Below, piece by piece: positions 1-8,339 of a stretch of 35,068 nt of DNA; position 1 is the stretch's first letter; every line of letters starts with the position of its first letter. Source of the stretch: M55B132 sp964508895 (lineage in GTDB: Bacteria > Bacteroidota > Bacteroidia > Bacteroidales > B18-G4); contig CAZDWF010000022.1 of NCBI GenBank assembly GCA_964508895.1, positions 1 to 35,068 on the forward strand. Direction: 5' to 3'. The translations under genes were made by a program, and so were the position numbers. The notes below the pieces were generated by a model. That model was not told where the DNA came from and ran no database searches. It was given only the letters and a program-made list of their open reading frames with translations.

Positions 1-263
1 CAGCTAATAACGATTTTCCTGTGAAGCCAGCAATGCTAAGGTATATGAAGCTGAATGTAAGAAATGTGAAAAATTTCGATTTCATAGTTATTTATTTTGT
101 TCCATGCCAAGCCTTCCCTATAAATAAGAAGGGCTAATTGTGAGTATATATTTTATGGATGCAATTTCAACAGTAATTTAACAAATTTTTCAGACTTTTT
201 TCAGTGGACCGCAAATATTATTTTAAAACCTCATTGAATTTGAGGCTGGTTTTGCTTGAAAAA
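1..263. other. Left edge, no supported gene
   Basis: Nothing here can be assigned. One plus-strand frame is open from base 3 to a TAA at 135-137 (about 44 codons) and could be the 3' end of a gene that begins outside the window, but its translation resembles no family I know. The rest is AT-rich spacer before the convergent DUF3108 gene. Confidence 0.4.
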
Positions 264-1082
264 TTAGTCAACTATGGCATCAATCGGATACTTCAATCCT
301 TTGATCTCTGTGAGTTCAATACTTATGGAGCCAATTATTACTGCGGATTTTCCAAGGACAGGTACAAGGTTTCTGTCGTCAGTTACCCATAAGGTCATTG
401 GATAGGGTTCATCAAAAACCTCTCCCTGGGCTACCATAGGCTTAAACTTATGACAGCGGATCTTGCCCATACGTGTTTTTACAATCTCTTTGCCCAGGTA
501 TATAATTTTTGAGTAGTACACAGAATCATCCATTACAAAGCTAATGAAGTATTCGTTATTCGCCTGGGCATCTGAAAAATCAAGGGTTCTCATATAGTAA
601 AAACCTGAAACAACATCCTGGCAATATGGCGGAACATCAACCTTTTTCTTTTCACTTTCAGCCCAGTGTTCAAATTGATTGAAATTTACTGTTTCTTTTA
701 TTTCATAACCTCCTTCGCGTTGATGCCTGTAAAATTTCCAGGGAGCAATAGCTTGGGTATCAACCCATGATTCATAAACATCCCTTACCTTGAAAAACCA
801 GCTAAACATACCTACTGATTTGGCAAGTACTTCAATATGATAAGTATCTCTTCCATAGAATTTTTTATTCTCACTAAGAATCGAGATTGTACCAACACCA
901 GCGGTTATTCCTGATGTAAGCCATGAATCATAAAACACGCGATACTTCCCAATCTCTCCTCTTTTAAACGGTGTATTTTCAATTTGACGCAAAGTATCCT
1001 GTCCGTTTACATTAAGAAACATAATTGCCAAAAGGATAATTCCGAAAAATCTGTAAGTATAGATCATAAGATTTGTTTTCAT
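264..1082 (-). CDS. DUF3108 domain-containing exported protein
   Basis: About 272 residues from the chosen start. The N-terminus (MKTNLMIYTYRFFGII followed by LLAIMFLNVNGQ) looks like a Sec signal peptide, so I prefer the ATG at 1080-1082; a start 12 codons further upstream would put the charged stretch MRRDRKREIH before it. The mature part begins near QDTLRQIE and matches the DUF3108 pattern: an early GEIGKYRVFYDSWLTSGITAG segment and a late VWVTDD-like strand (TLWVTDDRNLVPV). DUF3108 proteins are exported beta-rich proteins of the envelope; I know no enzymatic activity for them. It lies 99 bp downstream of leuS on the same strand with no clear promoter of its own, so co-transcription is likely. 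The family call is from recognition of the sequence; the function is unknown. Confidence 0.8.
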   Translation of the reverse strand: MKTNLMIYTYRFFGIILLAIMFLNVNGQDTLRQIENTPFKRGEIGKYRVFYDSWLTSGITAGVGTISILSENKKFYGRDTYHIEVLAKSVGMFSWFFKVRDVYESWVDTQAIAPWKFYRHQREGGYEIKETVNFNQFEHWAESEKKKVDVPPYCQDVVSGFYYMRTLDFSDAQANNEYFISFVMDDSVYYSKIIYLGKEIVKTRMGKIRCHKFKPMVAQGEVFDEPYPMTLWVTDDRNLVPVLGKSAVIIGSISIELTEIKGLKYPIDAIVD

Positions 1083-1181
1083 AAAGATATGAATTTCTCT
1101 TTTCCTGTCTCGCCTCACAGTTTATCACACCCAGGCGGGATGTTATGAGTTACAAGAAATAAAATACTCTTGTTTAAAACA

Positions 1182-3968
1182 TTAGATCACGATATTTATT
1201 ATCCTTTTAGGGACAATAATTATCTTCTTAGGTTGCTTTCCCTGAAGCCACTTTTCGGCATCGGGCTCAGCAAGGACAGCCTTTTCAATTTCTTCTTTAG
1301 GCATGTCTACAGGAAGATCGAGCTTGAATCGTAGTTTACCATTGAATGAAACGGGGTAGGTAAATGTATTTTCAACTAAATATTTTTCTTTATGTTCAGG
1401 GTATGCTTCATACTCAAGACTCTCTTTATGCCCGAGTAAGGACCATAATTCTTCACAAATATGTGGTGCGTAGGGTGAAAGCAATAATACAAGAGGTTCC
1501 AGGATAGCTTTTTTATTGCACTTCAGGTCTCCTAACTCATTTACACAGATCATAAATGTACTTACAGCAGTGTTGAAAGAGAACTTTTCAATATCTTCCC
1601 TTACTTTCTTAATAGTTTTATGCAACACTTTCAATTCTTCTGTAGTAGGCTCAGCATCTGCTATATCTATTACATCCTGATTATTATAAAATAATCTCCA
1701 GAATTTTTTCAGAAAACGGAAGACACCTTCTATGCCTTTGGTATCCCATGGTTTATGATACTCCAGTGGTCCCAGGAACATTTCATACATGCGAAGTGTA
1801 TCCGATCCGTATTTATCTATCAGTTTATCCGGATTTACTACATTGTGTTTCGACTTTGACATTTTTTCAACTTCCCAGCCGCAAACATATTTCCCATCTT
1901 CCAGGATGAATTCAGCATTTTTAAAGTCAGGCATCCAGTCTTTAAAAGCTTTTGTATTCAGGATGTCGTTATCAACCAAACTTATATCCACATGAACAGG
2001 GATAGTATCGTAATCATCTTTCAGGCTGTAAGAAACAAAATTATCGGTTCCTTTAACCCTGTATGCAAAACTGGATCGTCCCTGTATCTTTCCTTGGTTA
2101 ATAAGCTTTTTAAATGGTTCTGCTTCACAAGCCAACCCTATATCATAAAGGAACATACTCCAGAAACGTGCGTAGATCAAATGCCCTGTTCCGTGCTCAT
2201 CACCTCCTATATAAAGATCCACATCTCTCCAGTATTCATTGGCTTCCTTAGAGAAATATTTTTTATCATTCCATGGATCCATATACCTGTAATAATACGC
2301 ACTGGATCCTGCAAAACCGGGCATGGTATTTGTTTCCAGAGGGTATCCATCTTTTGTATGCCAGTTTTCTGATCTTGCAAGTGGTGGTTCTCCTGCCTCA
2401 GTAGGTAAATATTTATCTACTTCAGGAAGTTCTAGTGGCAGGTCTTCTTCATCAAGCATATAGGGCATTCCGTCTTTATAATAAACAGGAAAAGGTTCTC
2501 CCCAGTAACGCTGGCGACTGAAAATCGCATCTCTCAATCTGAAATTTATCTCTCCCGTACCAACTCCCATCTCTTCAAGTTGTTCGATAGTCTTTCGAAT
2601 AGCTTCTTTTACATCCAACCCGTTTATAAAATCAGAGTTGATCATTATGCCTTCCTTTGCATCATAGGATTCTTCCCAGCTTGCAGTATCTGATGGTTTG
2701 TCATCAGGGCTAACAACGACCTGAATGATTGGTAATTCAAAATGCTTTGCAAATGCAAAGTCCCTGCCGTCGTGTCCTGGTACAGCCATAATGGCTCCGG
2801 TACCATATCCTGAAAGTACATAATCAGCAATCCAGATTGGTATCTTTTTACCATTCACAGGATTAATGCCAAAGGCTCCTGTATTAATTCCTGTAATTTT
2901 CTTCACATCAGCAATACGATCTCTTTCAGATCTGTTCATTGCCCATTCTTTATATTCTTTTACTTTTTGCAGGTTTTCAGCAGTTGTGATCTCTTCTACC
3001 CACTCGTGTTCAGGTGCAAGTACCATGAAGGTTGCTCCCCATAATGTGTCAGGACGCGTTGTGAATACCTCAAGGGTTTTATCAGGATGACCATTGATCA
3101 TAAAATCAACAGCAGCACCTTCTGATCTTCCAATCCAGTTTCTTTGAACTTCTTTTAGACTTTCAAACCAGTTAATGTTTTCCAGTCCGTCAAGTAACCT
3201 CTGGGCATAAGCAGTAATCCTTAGCGACCATTGCTTCATCAGCTTTCTTTCCACAGGATGTCCGCCCCGTTCTGAAAAACCATCTTTCACCTCATCATTG
3301 GCAAGGACTGTCCCTAGTGCAGGGCACCAGTTCACCCATGTATCAGAAAGATATGCCAGGCGGTAGTTCATGAGGATTTCCTGCTGCTGTTTTTCAGTAT
3401 ATGAATTCCATTGTTCAGCAGTGAAGATATCAACAGGATCTGAAGCAGCATCTATGCCTTTATTTCCGTTTTCTGCAAAATATATTTCCAGTTCACTGAT
3501 GAGTTCAGCTTTGTTTGTTTTATTGTTATACCAGTGATTAAAGAGTTGTATGAAAGTCCACTGTGTCCATTTATAATAATGAGGATCACAGGTACGAACC
3601 TCACGGTCCCAGTCGAAAGAAAAACCAATTTTATCAAGCTGTTTGCGATAGCGATCAATATTTTTATAAGTAGTAAGCTGAGGATGCGTTCCTGTTTGAA
3701 TAGCATATTGCTCAGCAGGCAAACCATAAGCATCATATCCCATGGGATGAAGCACGTTAAATCCACGATGCCTCATGTATCTTGAATATATATCAGAAGC
3801 GATATAGCCCAGAGGATGTCCTACATGAAGTCCTGCTCCGGATGGATAAGGAAACATGTCGAGTACATAGAATTTAGGTTTTTCAGATTTATTCTCAGCC
3901 TTGAATGTTTTATTTTTAGCCCAGTATTTCTGCCATTTCGGCTCTATCTCATTGAATTTGTAGTCCAT
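1182..3968 (-). CDS. leuS: Leucine--tRNA ligase
   Basis: Class I aminoacyl-tRNA synthetase that charges tRNA-Leu in the cytoplasm. The HIGH-type motif is HVGH at residues 48-51 (in PSGAGLHVGHPLGY), and the KMSKS loop lies near residue 700 (WEVEKMSKSKHNVVNPD). Between them are the CP1 editing domain (TTRPDTLWGATFMVLAPEH, and GTGAIMAVPGHDGRD with the conserved editing Asp) and the catalytic-core strand SSAYYYRYMDPWND. At 928 residues it is longer than the E. coli enzyme (860). Two insertions, one after residue 140 (ELISELEIYFAENG) and one just before KMSKS (VDISLVDNDILNTKAF), account for much of this and are typical of Bacteroidota LeuRS as far as I know. The start ATG at 3966-3968 sits 20 bp below a good TAACTTTG box. 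Nothing appears broken. Confidence 0.98.
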   Translation of the reverse strand: MDYKFNEIEPKWQKYWAKNKTFKAENKSEKPKFYVLDMFPYPSGAGLHVGHPLGYIASDIYSRYMRHRGFNVLHPMGYDAYGLPAEQYAIQTGTHPQLTTYKNIDRYRKQLDKIGFSFDWDREVRTCDPHYYKWTQWTFIQLFNHWYNNKTNKAELISELEIYFAENGNKGIDAASDPVDIFTAEQWNSYTEKQQQEILMNYRLAYLSDTWVNWCPALGTVLANDEVKDGFSERGGHPVERKLMKQWSLRITAYAQRLLDGLENINWFESLKEVQRNWIGRSEGAAVDFMINGHPDKTLEVFTTRPDTLWGATFMVLAPEHEWVEEITTAENLQKVKEYKEWAMNRSERDRIADVKKITGINTGAFGINPVNGKKIPIWIADYVLSGYGTGAIMAVPGHDGRDFAFAKHFELPIIQVVVSPDDKPSDTASWEESYDAKEGIMINSDFINGLDVKEAIRKTIEQLEEMGVGTGEINFRLRDAIFSRQRYWGEPFPVYYKDGMPYMLDEEDLPLELPEVDKYLPTEAGEPPLARSENWHTKDGYPLETNTMPGFAGSSAYYYRYMDPWNDKKYFSKEANEYWRDVDLYIGGDEHGTGHLIYARFWSMFLYDIGLACEAEPFKKLINQGKIQGRSSFAYRVKGTDNFVSYSLKDDYDTIPVHVDISLVDNDILNTKAFKDWMPDFKNAEFILEDGKYVCGWEVEKMSKSKHNVVNPDKLIDKYGSDTLRMYEMFLGPLEYHKPWDTKGIEGVFRFLKKFWRLFYNNQDVIDIADAEPTTEELKVLHKTIKKVREDIEKFSFNTAVSTFMICVNELGDLKCNKKAILEPLVLLLSPYAPHICEELWSLLGHKESLEYEAYPEHKEKYLVENTFTYPVSFNGKLRFKLDLPVDMPKEEIEKAVLAEPDAEKWLQGKQPKKIIIVPKRIINIVI

Positions 3969-4271
3969 GGTTAATTTTATTCGAGCTGCAAAGTTAAGTA
4001 ACTGGAGTTAATAAACAATGCAAGCCGAACTCAACTTCATGAATTTTATAAACTTTATAGCTCTATGAACATTATGAACCGAAGAGATTGTGATTGATAA
4101 TGATTAAATAGAGATTGATTGTGATTAATTGTAACTCTGCGTGTTCTCCGTATCGTTGCGTCTCCGCAGTTTCTTCTTAATATCTAATACGGTTGCGCAG
4201 TAGTGCAGAGCTTTTGCAGAGAAATTCTTTTGCCTCTATCATCCTTAGCCCGTCAAGCCTTATGCGTCACC
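3969..4271. other. 303-bp spacer with degenerate repeats
   Basis: Apart from the leuS promoter there is no coding sequence. At 4084-4130 the words GAGATTGTGATTGATAATGA and GAGATTGATTGTGATTAA form two imperfect direct copies. At 4133-4172 comes a run built from CTCTGCGT / TTCTCCGT / GTTGCGTCTCCGCAG, resembling the degenerate 'CTCTGCG' spacer repeats seen in many Bacteroidota genomes. At 4247-4270 a CCGTCAAGCCTTATGCGTCACC segment resembles the TTACGC(A/G)TCACGA word found near 5212 and 21968. No terminator with a clear T-run was seen at the 3' end of ftsX. Confidence 0.5.
3989..4018 (-). promoter_or_regulatory. leuS promoter, Bacteroidota type
   Basis: Read on the minus strand: TTG (4016-4018), a 19-bp spacer, then TAACTTTG (3989-3996), an exact match to the Bacteroidota -7 element TAnnTTTG. 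It lies just upstream of the leuS start and implies a leader of about 15-20 nt. Confidence 0.7.
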
Positions 4272-5153
4272 TTAATAGTAATACATCTTATCAGCACTCA
4301 TTCTCAAATATTTCCTCACGGCGAAAAAGGTGGAAAACCACGACATGATCAAGCCCAGCACAATCACAAATCCGAAAAGACTTAAGAAAAGATCTATATC
4401 CTGAAGGTTTACTAGTTCAGGGAATTCTTTTTGAGAGAAATAGATGATAACTCCAAGAATGACTATGGCGATGAATGCACTGATGAGTCCTTGTATCACT
4501 CCCTTAAAAATAAAGGGCCGGCTGATAAATCCCCGTGTAGCTCCCACAAGTTGCATACTTCGGATGAGGAAACGTTTAGAATATACTGATAGCCGGATAG
4601 TATTATTTATCAATGCAATGGCGATTATCATTAGTAAGGCACTAAAGCCCAGAATAACAAATCCTATCCTGCGGACATTGCGGTTTATCAGGTGGACGAG
4701 GGATCTCTGGTAAAAAACCTCTTTAACATTTTTGTCCTTGACAAGGTAATTTTCTATTACAGCAATACTATCAGGATTGGCATAGCTTGCATTAAGTCTG
4801 AGGTCTATGGAGGCAAGAAGCGGATTGTATCCCAGGAAACCAACAAAGTCTTCTCCCAGGTCTTCCGTCATTTCTTCTGCAGCCTGTTCTTTGGTAATGT
4901 ATTCCGTTGACTTGGTAAATATGGATGCATCCAATGTTTTCTGGAGCTGTATGATGCCGGCTTCTTTAATGCCATCTTTCATAATGATGGAAATGCTGAT
5001 ATTTTCCCTCACATAATCAGAGAGTTTCTTCGCATGCAGGATGATCAGACCAAATAAACCCATCATAAAAAGAACCAGCGTAATACTCACCATCGAGGTT
5101 GCGTAAGAAGACCTGAGCCGCCGTTTATAATATTTTTCCTCTTGTTTTGCCAT
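4272..5153 (-). CDS. ftsX: Cell division protein FtsX
   Basis: Integral membrane subunit of the FtsEX ABC-type complex, which couples the divisome to peptidoglycan hydrolase activation. The 293 residues fit the family. A short basic cytoplasmic N-terminus (KYYKRRLRSSYATSM) leads into the first membrane helix at about 20-42. A periplasmic domain of about 125 residues follows (EYITKEQAAEEMTEDLGEDFVGFLGYNPL is a typical FtsX stretch). Three further helices occupy about 165-285, with the FtsX signature RLSVYSKRFLIRSMQLVGATRGFI between helices 2 and 3. No ftsE gene is in the window. It is divergent from DUF3098, with a 144-bp shared upstream region. A weak box TAATTTAG about 20 bp before the start could serve as its promoter. 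Confidence 0.96.
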   Translation of the reverse strand: MAKQEEKYYKRRLRSSYATSMVSITLVLFMMGLFGLIILHAKKLSDYVRENISISIIMKDGIKEAGIIQLQKTLDASIFTKSTEYITKEQAAEEMTEDLGEDFVGFLGYNPLLASIDLRLNASYANPDSIAVIENYLVKDKNVKEVFYQRSLVHLINRNVRRIGFVILGFSALLMIIAIALINNTIRLSVYSKRFLIRSMQLVGATRGFISRPFIFKGVIQGLISAFIAIVILGVIIYFSQKEFPELVNLQDIDLFLSLFGFVIVLGLIMSWFSTFFAVRKYLRMSADKMYYY

Positions 5154-5211
5154 GAAGATTTCTTGTTGTAGCTAAATTAGTAAAAAAAGTGGAAAGTCAC
5201 GGCGTCTCGCA

Positions 5212-5224
5212 TTACGCATCACGA
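5212..5224. repeat. Intergenic word repeat, copy 1
   Basis: TTACGCATCACGA, within CACGGCGTCTCGCATTACGC. It matches TTACGCGTCACGA at 21968-21980, 16.7 kb away, with one difference. It lies between the divergent ftsX and DUF3098 genes. Confidence 0.5.
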
Positions 5225-5271
5225 TATAATGTTAACTTTTCTTAATTTACTTTCACTTTCACATTTTTTTC

Positions 5272-5279
5272 TACCTTTG
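5272..5279 (+). promoter_or_regulatory. -7 element for DUF3098-uppP-truB
   Basis: TACCTTTG is an exact TAnnTTTG match 18 bp before the DUF3098 ATG. No convincing TTG was found about 20 bp upstream, only T-rich DNA, so the -33 half is weak. Confidence 0.55.
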
Positions 5280-5297
5280 AACTGAAAATTTTCAACA

Positions 5298-5600
5298 ATG
5301 AGCAGTAAAAAAGGAACAATTACACCAGAAATTAGACAAGTGAAACAAGATGAAAAGTCTAAAGTTGCTGAAACTTCAAATACTACTTTTGCTTTTGATA
5401 AAAAGAATTACAGGCTGTTATTGATAGGCCTTGCTTTTATAATTGTCGGTTTCCTGCTTATGATAGGAGGAGGCTCTGATGATCCGGATGTGTTTAATGA
5501 AGACATTTTCAGTTTTCGCAGGCTGACTCTTGCCCCAATCCTTATCCTTGCCGGATATGTTATAGAGATCTTCGCTATCATGAAAAAACCCAAAGATTAA
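5298..5600 (+). CDS. DUF3098 family membrane protein
   Basis: A 100-residue protein with a polar N-terminal third, then two hydrophobic helices at about 38-56 (YRLLLIGLAFIIVGFLLMI) and 76-94 (LTLAPILILAGYVIEIFAIM). They are joined by a short acidic loop containing GGGSDDPDVFNEDIFSFRRL. The GGxSDDPxxFNxxIFSxRR loop is the hallmark of DUF3098, a small Bacteroidota membrane family without known activity. It sits between divergent ftsX and downstream uppP (18-bp gap), an arrangement I associate with this phylum. That suggests, without proving, a role near cell division or envelope synthesis. Confidence 0.9.
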   Translation: MSSKKGTITPEIRQVKQDEKSKVAETSNTTFAFDKKNYRLLLIGLAFIIVGFLLMIGGGSDDPDVFNEDIFSFRRLTLAPILILAGYVIEIFAIMKKPKD

Positions 5601-5618
5601 TCTCTATTCTGAAATAGC

Positions 5619-6401
5619 ATGGATTGGTTAGAAGCATTGATACTGGGCCTTATTCAAGGTCTTACAGAATTCTTGCCTGTTAGCAGCAGCGGACATCTCG
5701 AGCTTGGTAAAGCTTTACTAAACATAAATCCTGAAAAAAGCCTGATATTTACCATCGTAGTGCACGGAGCTACTGTTTTAAGTACAATAGTGGTTTTCTA
5801 TAAGGAATTATGGCAACTCATAAAAGGCCTATTTGCTTTCAAATGGAACTGGGAAACAAAATATGTTGTAAAACTTATTATTTCTATGATCCCTGTTGGT
5901 TTAATTGGATTTCTTTTAAAGGATGAAATTGAAGCACTCTTTGATGGCAATGTTCGCTTTGTTGGATTTATGTTGCTTGTAACTGCAGGATTGTTATTGT
6001 TGACATATTTGAGGAAGAAAAACACACGCCAGGTTAATTATCTCGATTCTTTTTTCATTGGAATATCTCAATTACTTGCTGTTATTCCCGGAATATCAAG
6101 ATCAGGAGCTACTATTTCTACTGGTTTGATGCTTGGAGTAAAAAAGGAAAATGTGGCAAAGTTTTCTTTCCTGATGGTACTTGTGCCTATTATCGGAGCT
6201 AACCTTTACTCTATTTCTGAATGGGATTCGCATACCCAGGCTTCCATTGGTGCCTTGCCACTTATTATTGGTTTTGTCGTTGCATTTATCTCAGGCCTAT
6301 TTGCCTGTAAATGGATGATCAATATAGTAAAACGCGGCAAATTATTTTATTTCGCTATCTATTGCATTTTAGTGGGTCTGCTCGCTATCTTTGTTATATA
6401 A
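5619..6401 (+). CDS. uppP: Undecaprenyl-diphosphate phosphatase
   Basis: Membrane pyrophosphatase (UppP/BacA family) that converts undecaprenyl diphosphate to the monophosphate, recycling the carrier used for peptidoglycan and O-antigen precursors. Both family motifs are present: GLTEFLPVSSSGHLEL near residues 14-29, with the catalytic Glu and the Ser/His cluster, and PGISRSGATISTGLMLG near 158-174, with the conserved Arg. The rest is about seven to eight hydrophobic helices; 260 residues is normal. The stop codon is 10 bp before the preferred truB start, so the two are almost certainly co-transcribed. Nothing unusual was seen. Confidence 0.97.
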   Translation: MDWLEALILGLIQGLTEFLPVSSSGHLELGKALLNINPEKSLIFTIVVHGATVLSTIVVFYKELWQLIKGLFAFKWNWETKYVVKLIISMIPVGLIGFLLKDEIEALFDGNVRFVGFMLLVTAGLLLLTYLRKKNTRQVNYLDSFFIGISQLLAVIPGISRSGATISTGLMLGVKKENVAKFSFLMVLVPIIGANLYSISEWDSHTQASIGALPLIIGFVVAFISGLFACKWMINIVKRGKLFYFAIYCILVGLLAIFVI

Positions 6402-6411
6402 GTTTTTCAGG

Positions 6412-7134
6412 ATGCCGGATTCCCACGAAAAAGTATTTGATTTTGTCAATGGCGAATTATTGCTGCTTGATAAGCCTTTAGGTTGGACCTCCTTCGATGT
6501 TGTGAATAAGGTCCGGCACCTCATCAGAAGGTTTCTTGGTATAGGAAAGATCAAAGTAGGGCATGCCGGTACTCTTGATCCGCTTGCAACAGGATTGTTA
6601 CTGATCTGCACCGGAAAAATGACAAAGAAGATTAACGATCTTCAGGGATTGGATAAGCAGTATACAGGAAAATTTTTCCTGGGCGCAACAACGCCATCTT
6701 ATGATCTGGAAACTGAGATAGATGCGGAATTTCCAATTAGGCATATTACTGAAGGAATGATTAGAGAAACTGCTGATTCTTTCCTGGGGAAAATCATGCA
6801 GATACCACCAGCATTCTCTGCTATAAAAGTCGATGGAACACGTGCATATAAACTGGCAAGGGATAATAAAGAGGTTGAAATTAAAGCCAGGGAAGTACAT
6901 ATAAAATCCTTTGAGATAATAAATGTTGATTTTCCTGAAGTTGAATTTACTGTTGATTGCAGCAAAGGAACTTATATTAGAACCCTGGCTCATGATTTCG
7001 GTAAGAAACTAAATAGTGGGGCTTATTTAAAAGAACTTAGAAGAACAATGATTGGAGATTTTATTATTCAGGATGCACTGAGTATCGAACAAATTGAATA
7101 TCTAATTAACTCACTTGCGCAACAAAATTCCTGA
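6412..7134 (+). CDS. truB: tRNA pseudouridine(55) synthase TruB
   Basis: Isomerises U55 in the T-psi-C loop of tRNAs. The catalytic motif is HAGTLDPLATG with Asp56 (numbered from the start chosen here), preceded by the family strand LDKPLGWTSFDVVNKVR. Further TruB landmarks are YTGKFFLGATTPSYD (motif with conserved Tyr), PPAFSAIKVDGTRAYKLAR and CSKGTYIRTLAHDFG. I chose ATG 6412 because it follows the uppP stop and gives 240 residues; a TTG at 6391 would add seven residues and overlap uppP by 11 bp. It lacks the C-terminal PUA extension of E. coli TruB, as is usual for the shorter type. Confidence 0.96.
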   Translation: MPDSHEKVFDFVNGELLLLDKPLGWTSFDVVNKVRHLIRRFLGIGKIKVGHAGTLDPLATGLLLICTGKMTKKINDLQGLDKQYTGKFFLGATTPSYDLETEIDAEFPIRHITEGMIRETADSFLGKIMQIPPAFSAIKVDGTRAYKLARDNKEVEIKAREVHIKSFEIINVDFPEVEFTVDCSKGTYIRTLAHDFGKKLNSGAYLKELRRTMIGDFIIQDALSIEQIEYLINSLAQQNS

Positions 7135-7211
7135 GTTTTTGTTATAAAAATAAAAAGATGTCATATAATCCTGAAAAACACTGATTTTGATTAATTTAAA
7201 ATTAATAATAC

Positions 7212-7242
7212 TTGATTTTTTCTTAAAAAAAGCGTAACTTTG
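7212..7242 (+). promoter_or_regulatory. queA promoter, Bacteroidota type
   Basis: TTG (7212-7214), a 20-bp AT-rich spacer, then TAACTTTG (7235-7242), an exact TAnnTTTG box followed by CACGCG. The transcript would carry a leader of about 35 nt before queA. The spacing fits the phylum consensus closely. Confidence 0.75.
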
Positions 7243-7284
7243 CACGCGTTTTTAAAATTATTTATTTAATAGATTGATATAATA

Positions 7285-8334
7285 ATGAAGCTATCTCAAT
7301 TCAAATTCAACCTCCCACCTGAGTTAATAACTAATTATCCTCTGGATAACCGTGATGAAAGCAGGTTGATTGTTCTTAATCGCAAGGACCAGTCTATTGA
7401 ACATAAGGCCTTTAAAAACATTCTCGACTATTTTGACGATGGTGATGTTTTTGTGATTAACAATACTAAAGTATTTCCTGCTCGTTTGTTTGGCACCAAG
7501 GAAAAAACCGGTGCAAATATTGAAGTATTCCTGTTAAGAGAATTAAACAGGGAATCACGCCTATGGGATGTACTTGTTGATCCGGCCAGAAAGATCCGTA
7601 TTGGCAACAAGCTTTATTTTGGCGAAGATGATGTGCTGGTTGCAGAGGTGATTGATAATACTACTTCCAGGGGAAGAACTCTCAGGTTCCTTTTTGATGG
7701 TCCTTATGAAGAATTTAAGAAAACTATTTACGAATTAGGACAAACCCCTCTTCCAAAAATTCATAGCCGTCCGGTTGAACCCGAAGACGAAGAAAGATAT
7801 CAGACCATTTATGCAAAACATGAAGGTGCGGTGGCAGCTCCAACTGCTGGAATGCACTTTAGCCGTGAGCTGATGAAACGCCTTGAACTTCAGGGAATTT
7901 CTTTTGCAGAAATAACGCTTCATGCAGGATTGGGCAACTTTCGTAATATAGAAGTGGAAGACCTTACAAAACATAAAATGGATTCTGAAGAAGTAGCCAT
8001 AGACGACAGGAATTCGGGTATAATTAACTCAAGCAAAAGTGAAAGAAAAAAAGTGTGTGCCATTGGTACTACTTCAATGAAAGCACTTGAAACCTGCGTC
8101 TCCATTACAGGAAAAGTAAAGCCATTTAAAGGCTGGACTAATAAGTTTATCTTTCCTCCTTATAAGTTTAGTGTTGCTGATGCAATGGTTACTAACCTTC
8201 ATCTCCCTCAGTCTCAGATGATGATGATGGTTTCAGCTTTTGCAGGTTATGATTTTCTGTTGAAAGCATACAAAGAAGCTATTAATGAGAAATACAATTT
8301 CTTTACTTACGGCGATGCTATGCTGGTTATATAA
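7285..8334 (+). CDS. queA: S-adenosylmethionine:tRNA ribosyltransferase-isomerase QueA
   Basis: Transfers and isomerises the ribosyl moiety of SAM onto preQ1-tRNA to give epoxyqueuosine in the anticodon wobble position. The 349 residues are standard. Recognisable segments are FKFNLPPELITNYPL at the N-terminus, VFVINNTKVFPARLFGTKEKTGA, GQTPLPKIHSRPVEPEDEERYQTIYA, GAVAAPTAGMHFSRELM, ITLHAGLGNF, and near the C-terminus TNLHLPQSQMMMMVSAFAG. It has its own promoter and is followed after 5 bp by ispD, so the two probably share a transcript. No other queuosine genes lie in the window. Confidence 0.97.
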   Translation: MKLSQFKFNLPPELITNYPLDNRDESRLIVLNRKDQSIEHKAFKNILDYFDDGDVFVINNTKVFPARLFGTKEKTGANIEVFLLRELNRESRLWDVLVDPARKIRIGNKLYFGEDDVLVAEVIDNTTSRGRTLRFLFDGPYEEFKKTIYELGQTPLPKIHSRPVEPEDEERYQTIYAKHEGAVAAPTAGMHFSRELMKRLELQGISFAEITLHAGLGNFRNIEVEDLTKHKMDSEEVAIDDRNSGIINSSKSERKKVCAIGTTSMKALETCVSITGKVKPFKGWTNKFIFPPYKFSVADAMVTNLHLPQSQMMMMVSAFAGYDFLLKAYKEAINEKYNFFTYGDAMLVI

Positions 8335-8339
8335 TTCCA

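Noticed and set aside
3..137. Open plus-strand frame at the very start, possibly the 3' end of a gene
   Set aside because: Only about 44 codons are visible and nothing in them is recognisable; kept as a note in the left-edge entry.
204..392. 62-codon open frame on the plus strand at the left edge
   Set aside because: Its 3' half lies over the DUF3108 coding sequence, it has no family resemblance, and no promoter box precedes it.
1992..2372. 126-codon plus-strand open frame
   Set aside because: It lies wholly within leuS in the opposite strand and has no motif; a chance frame.
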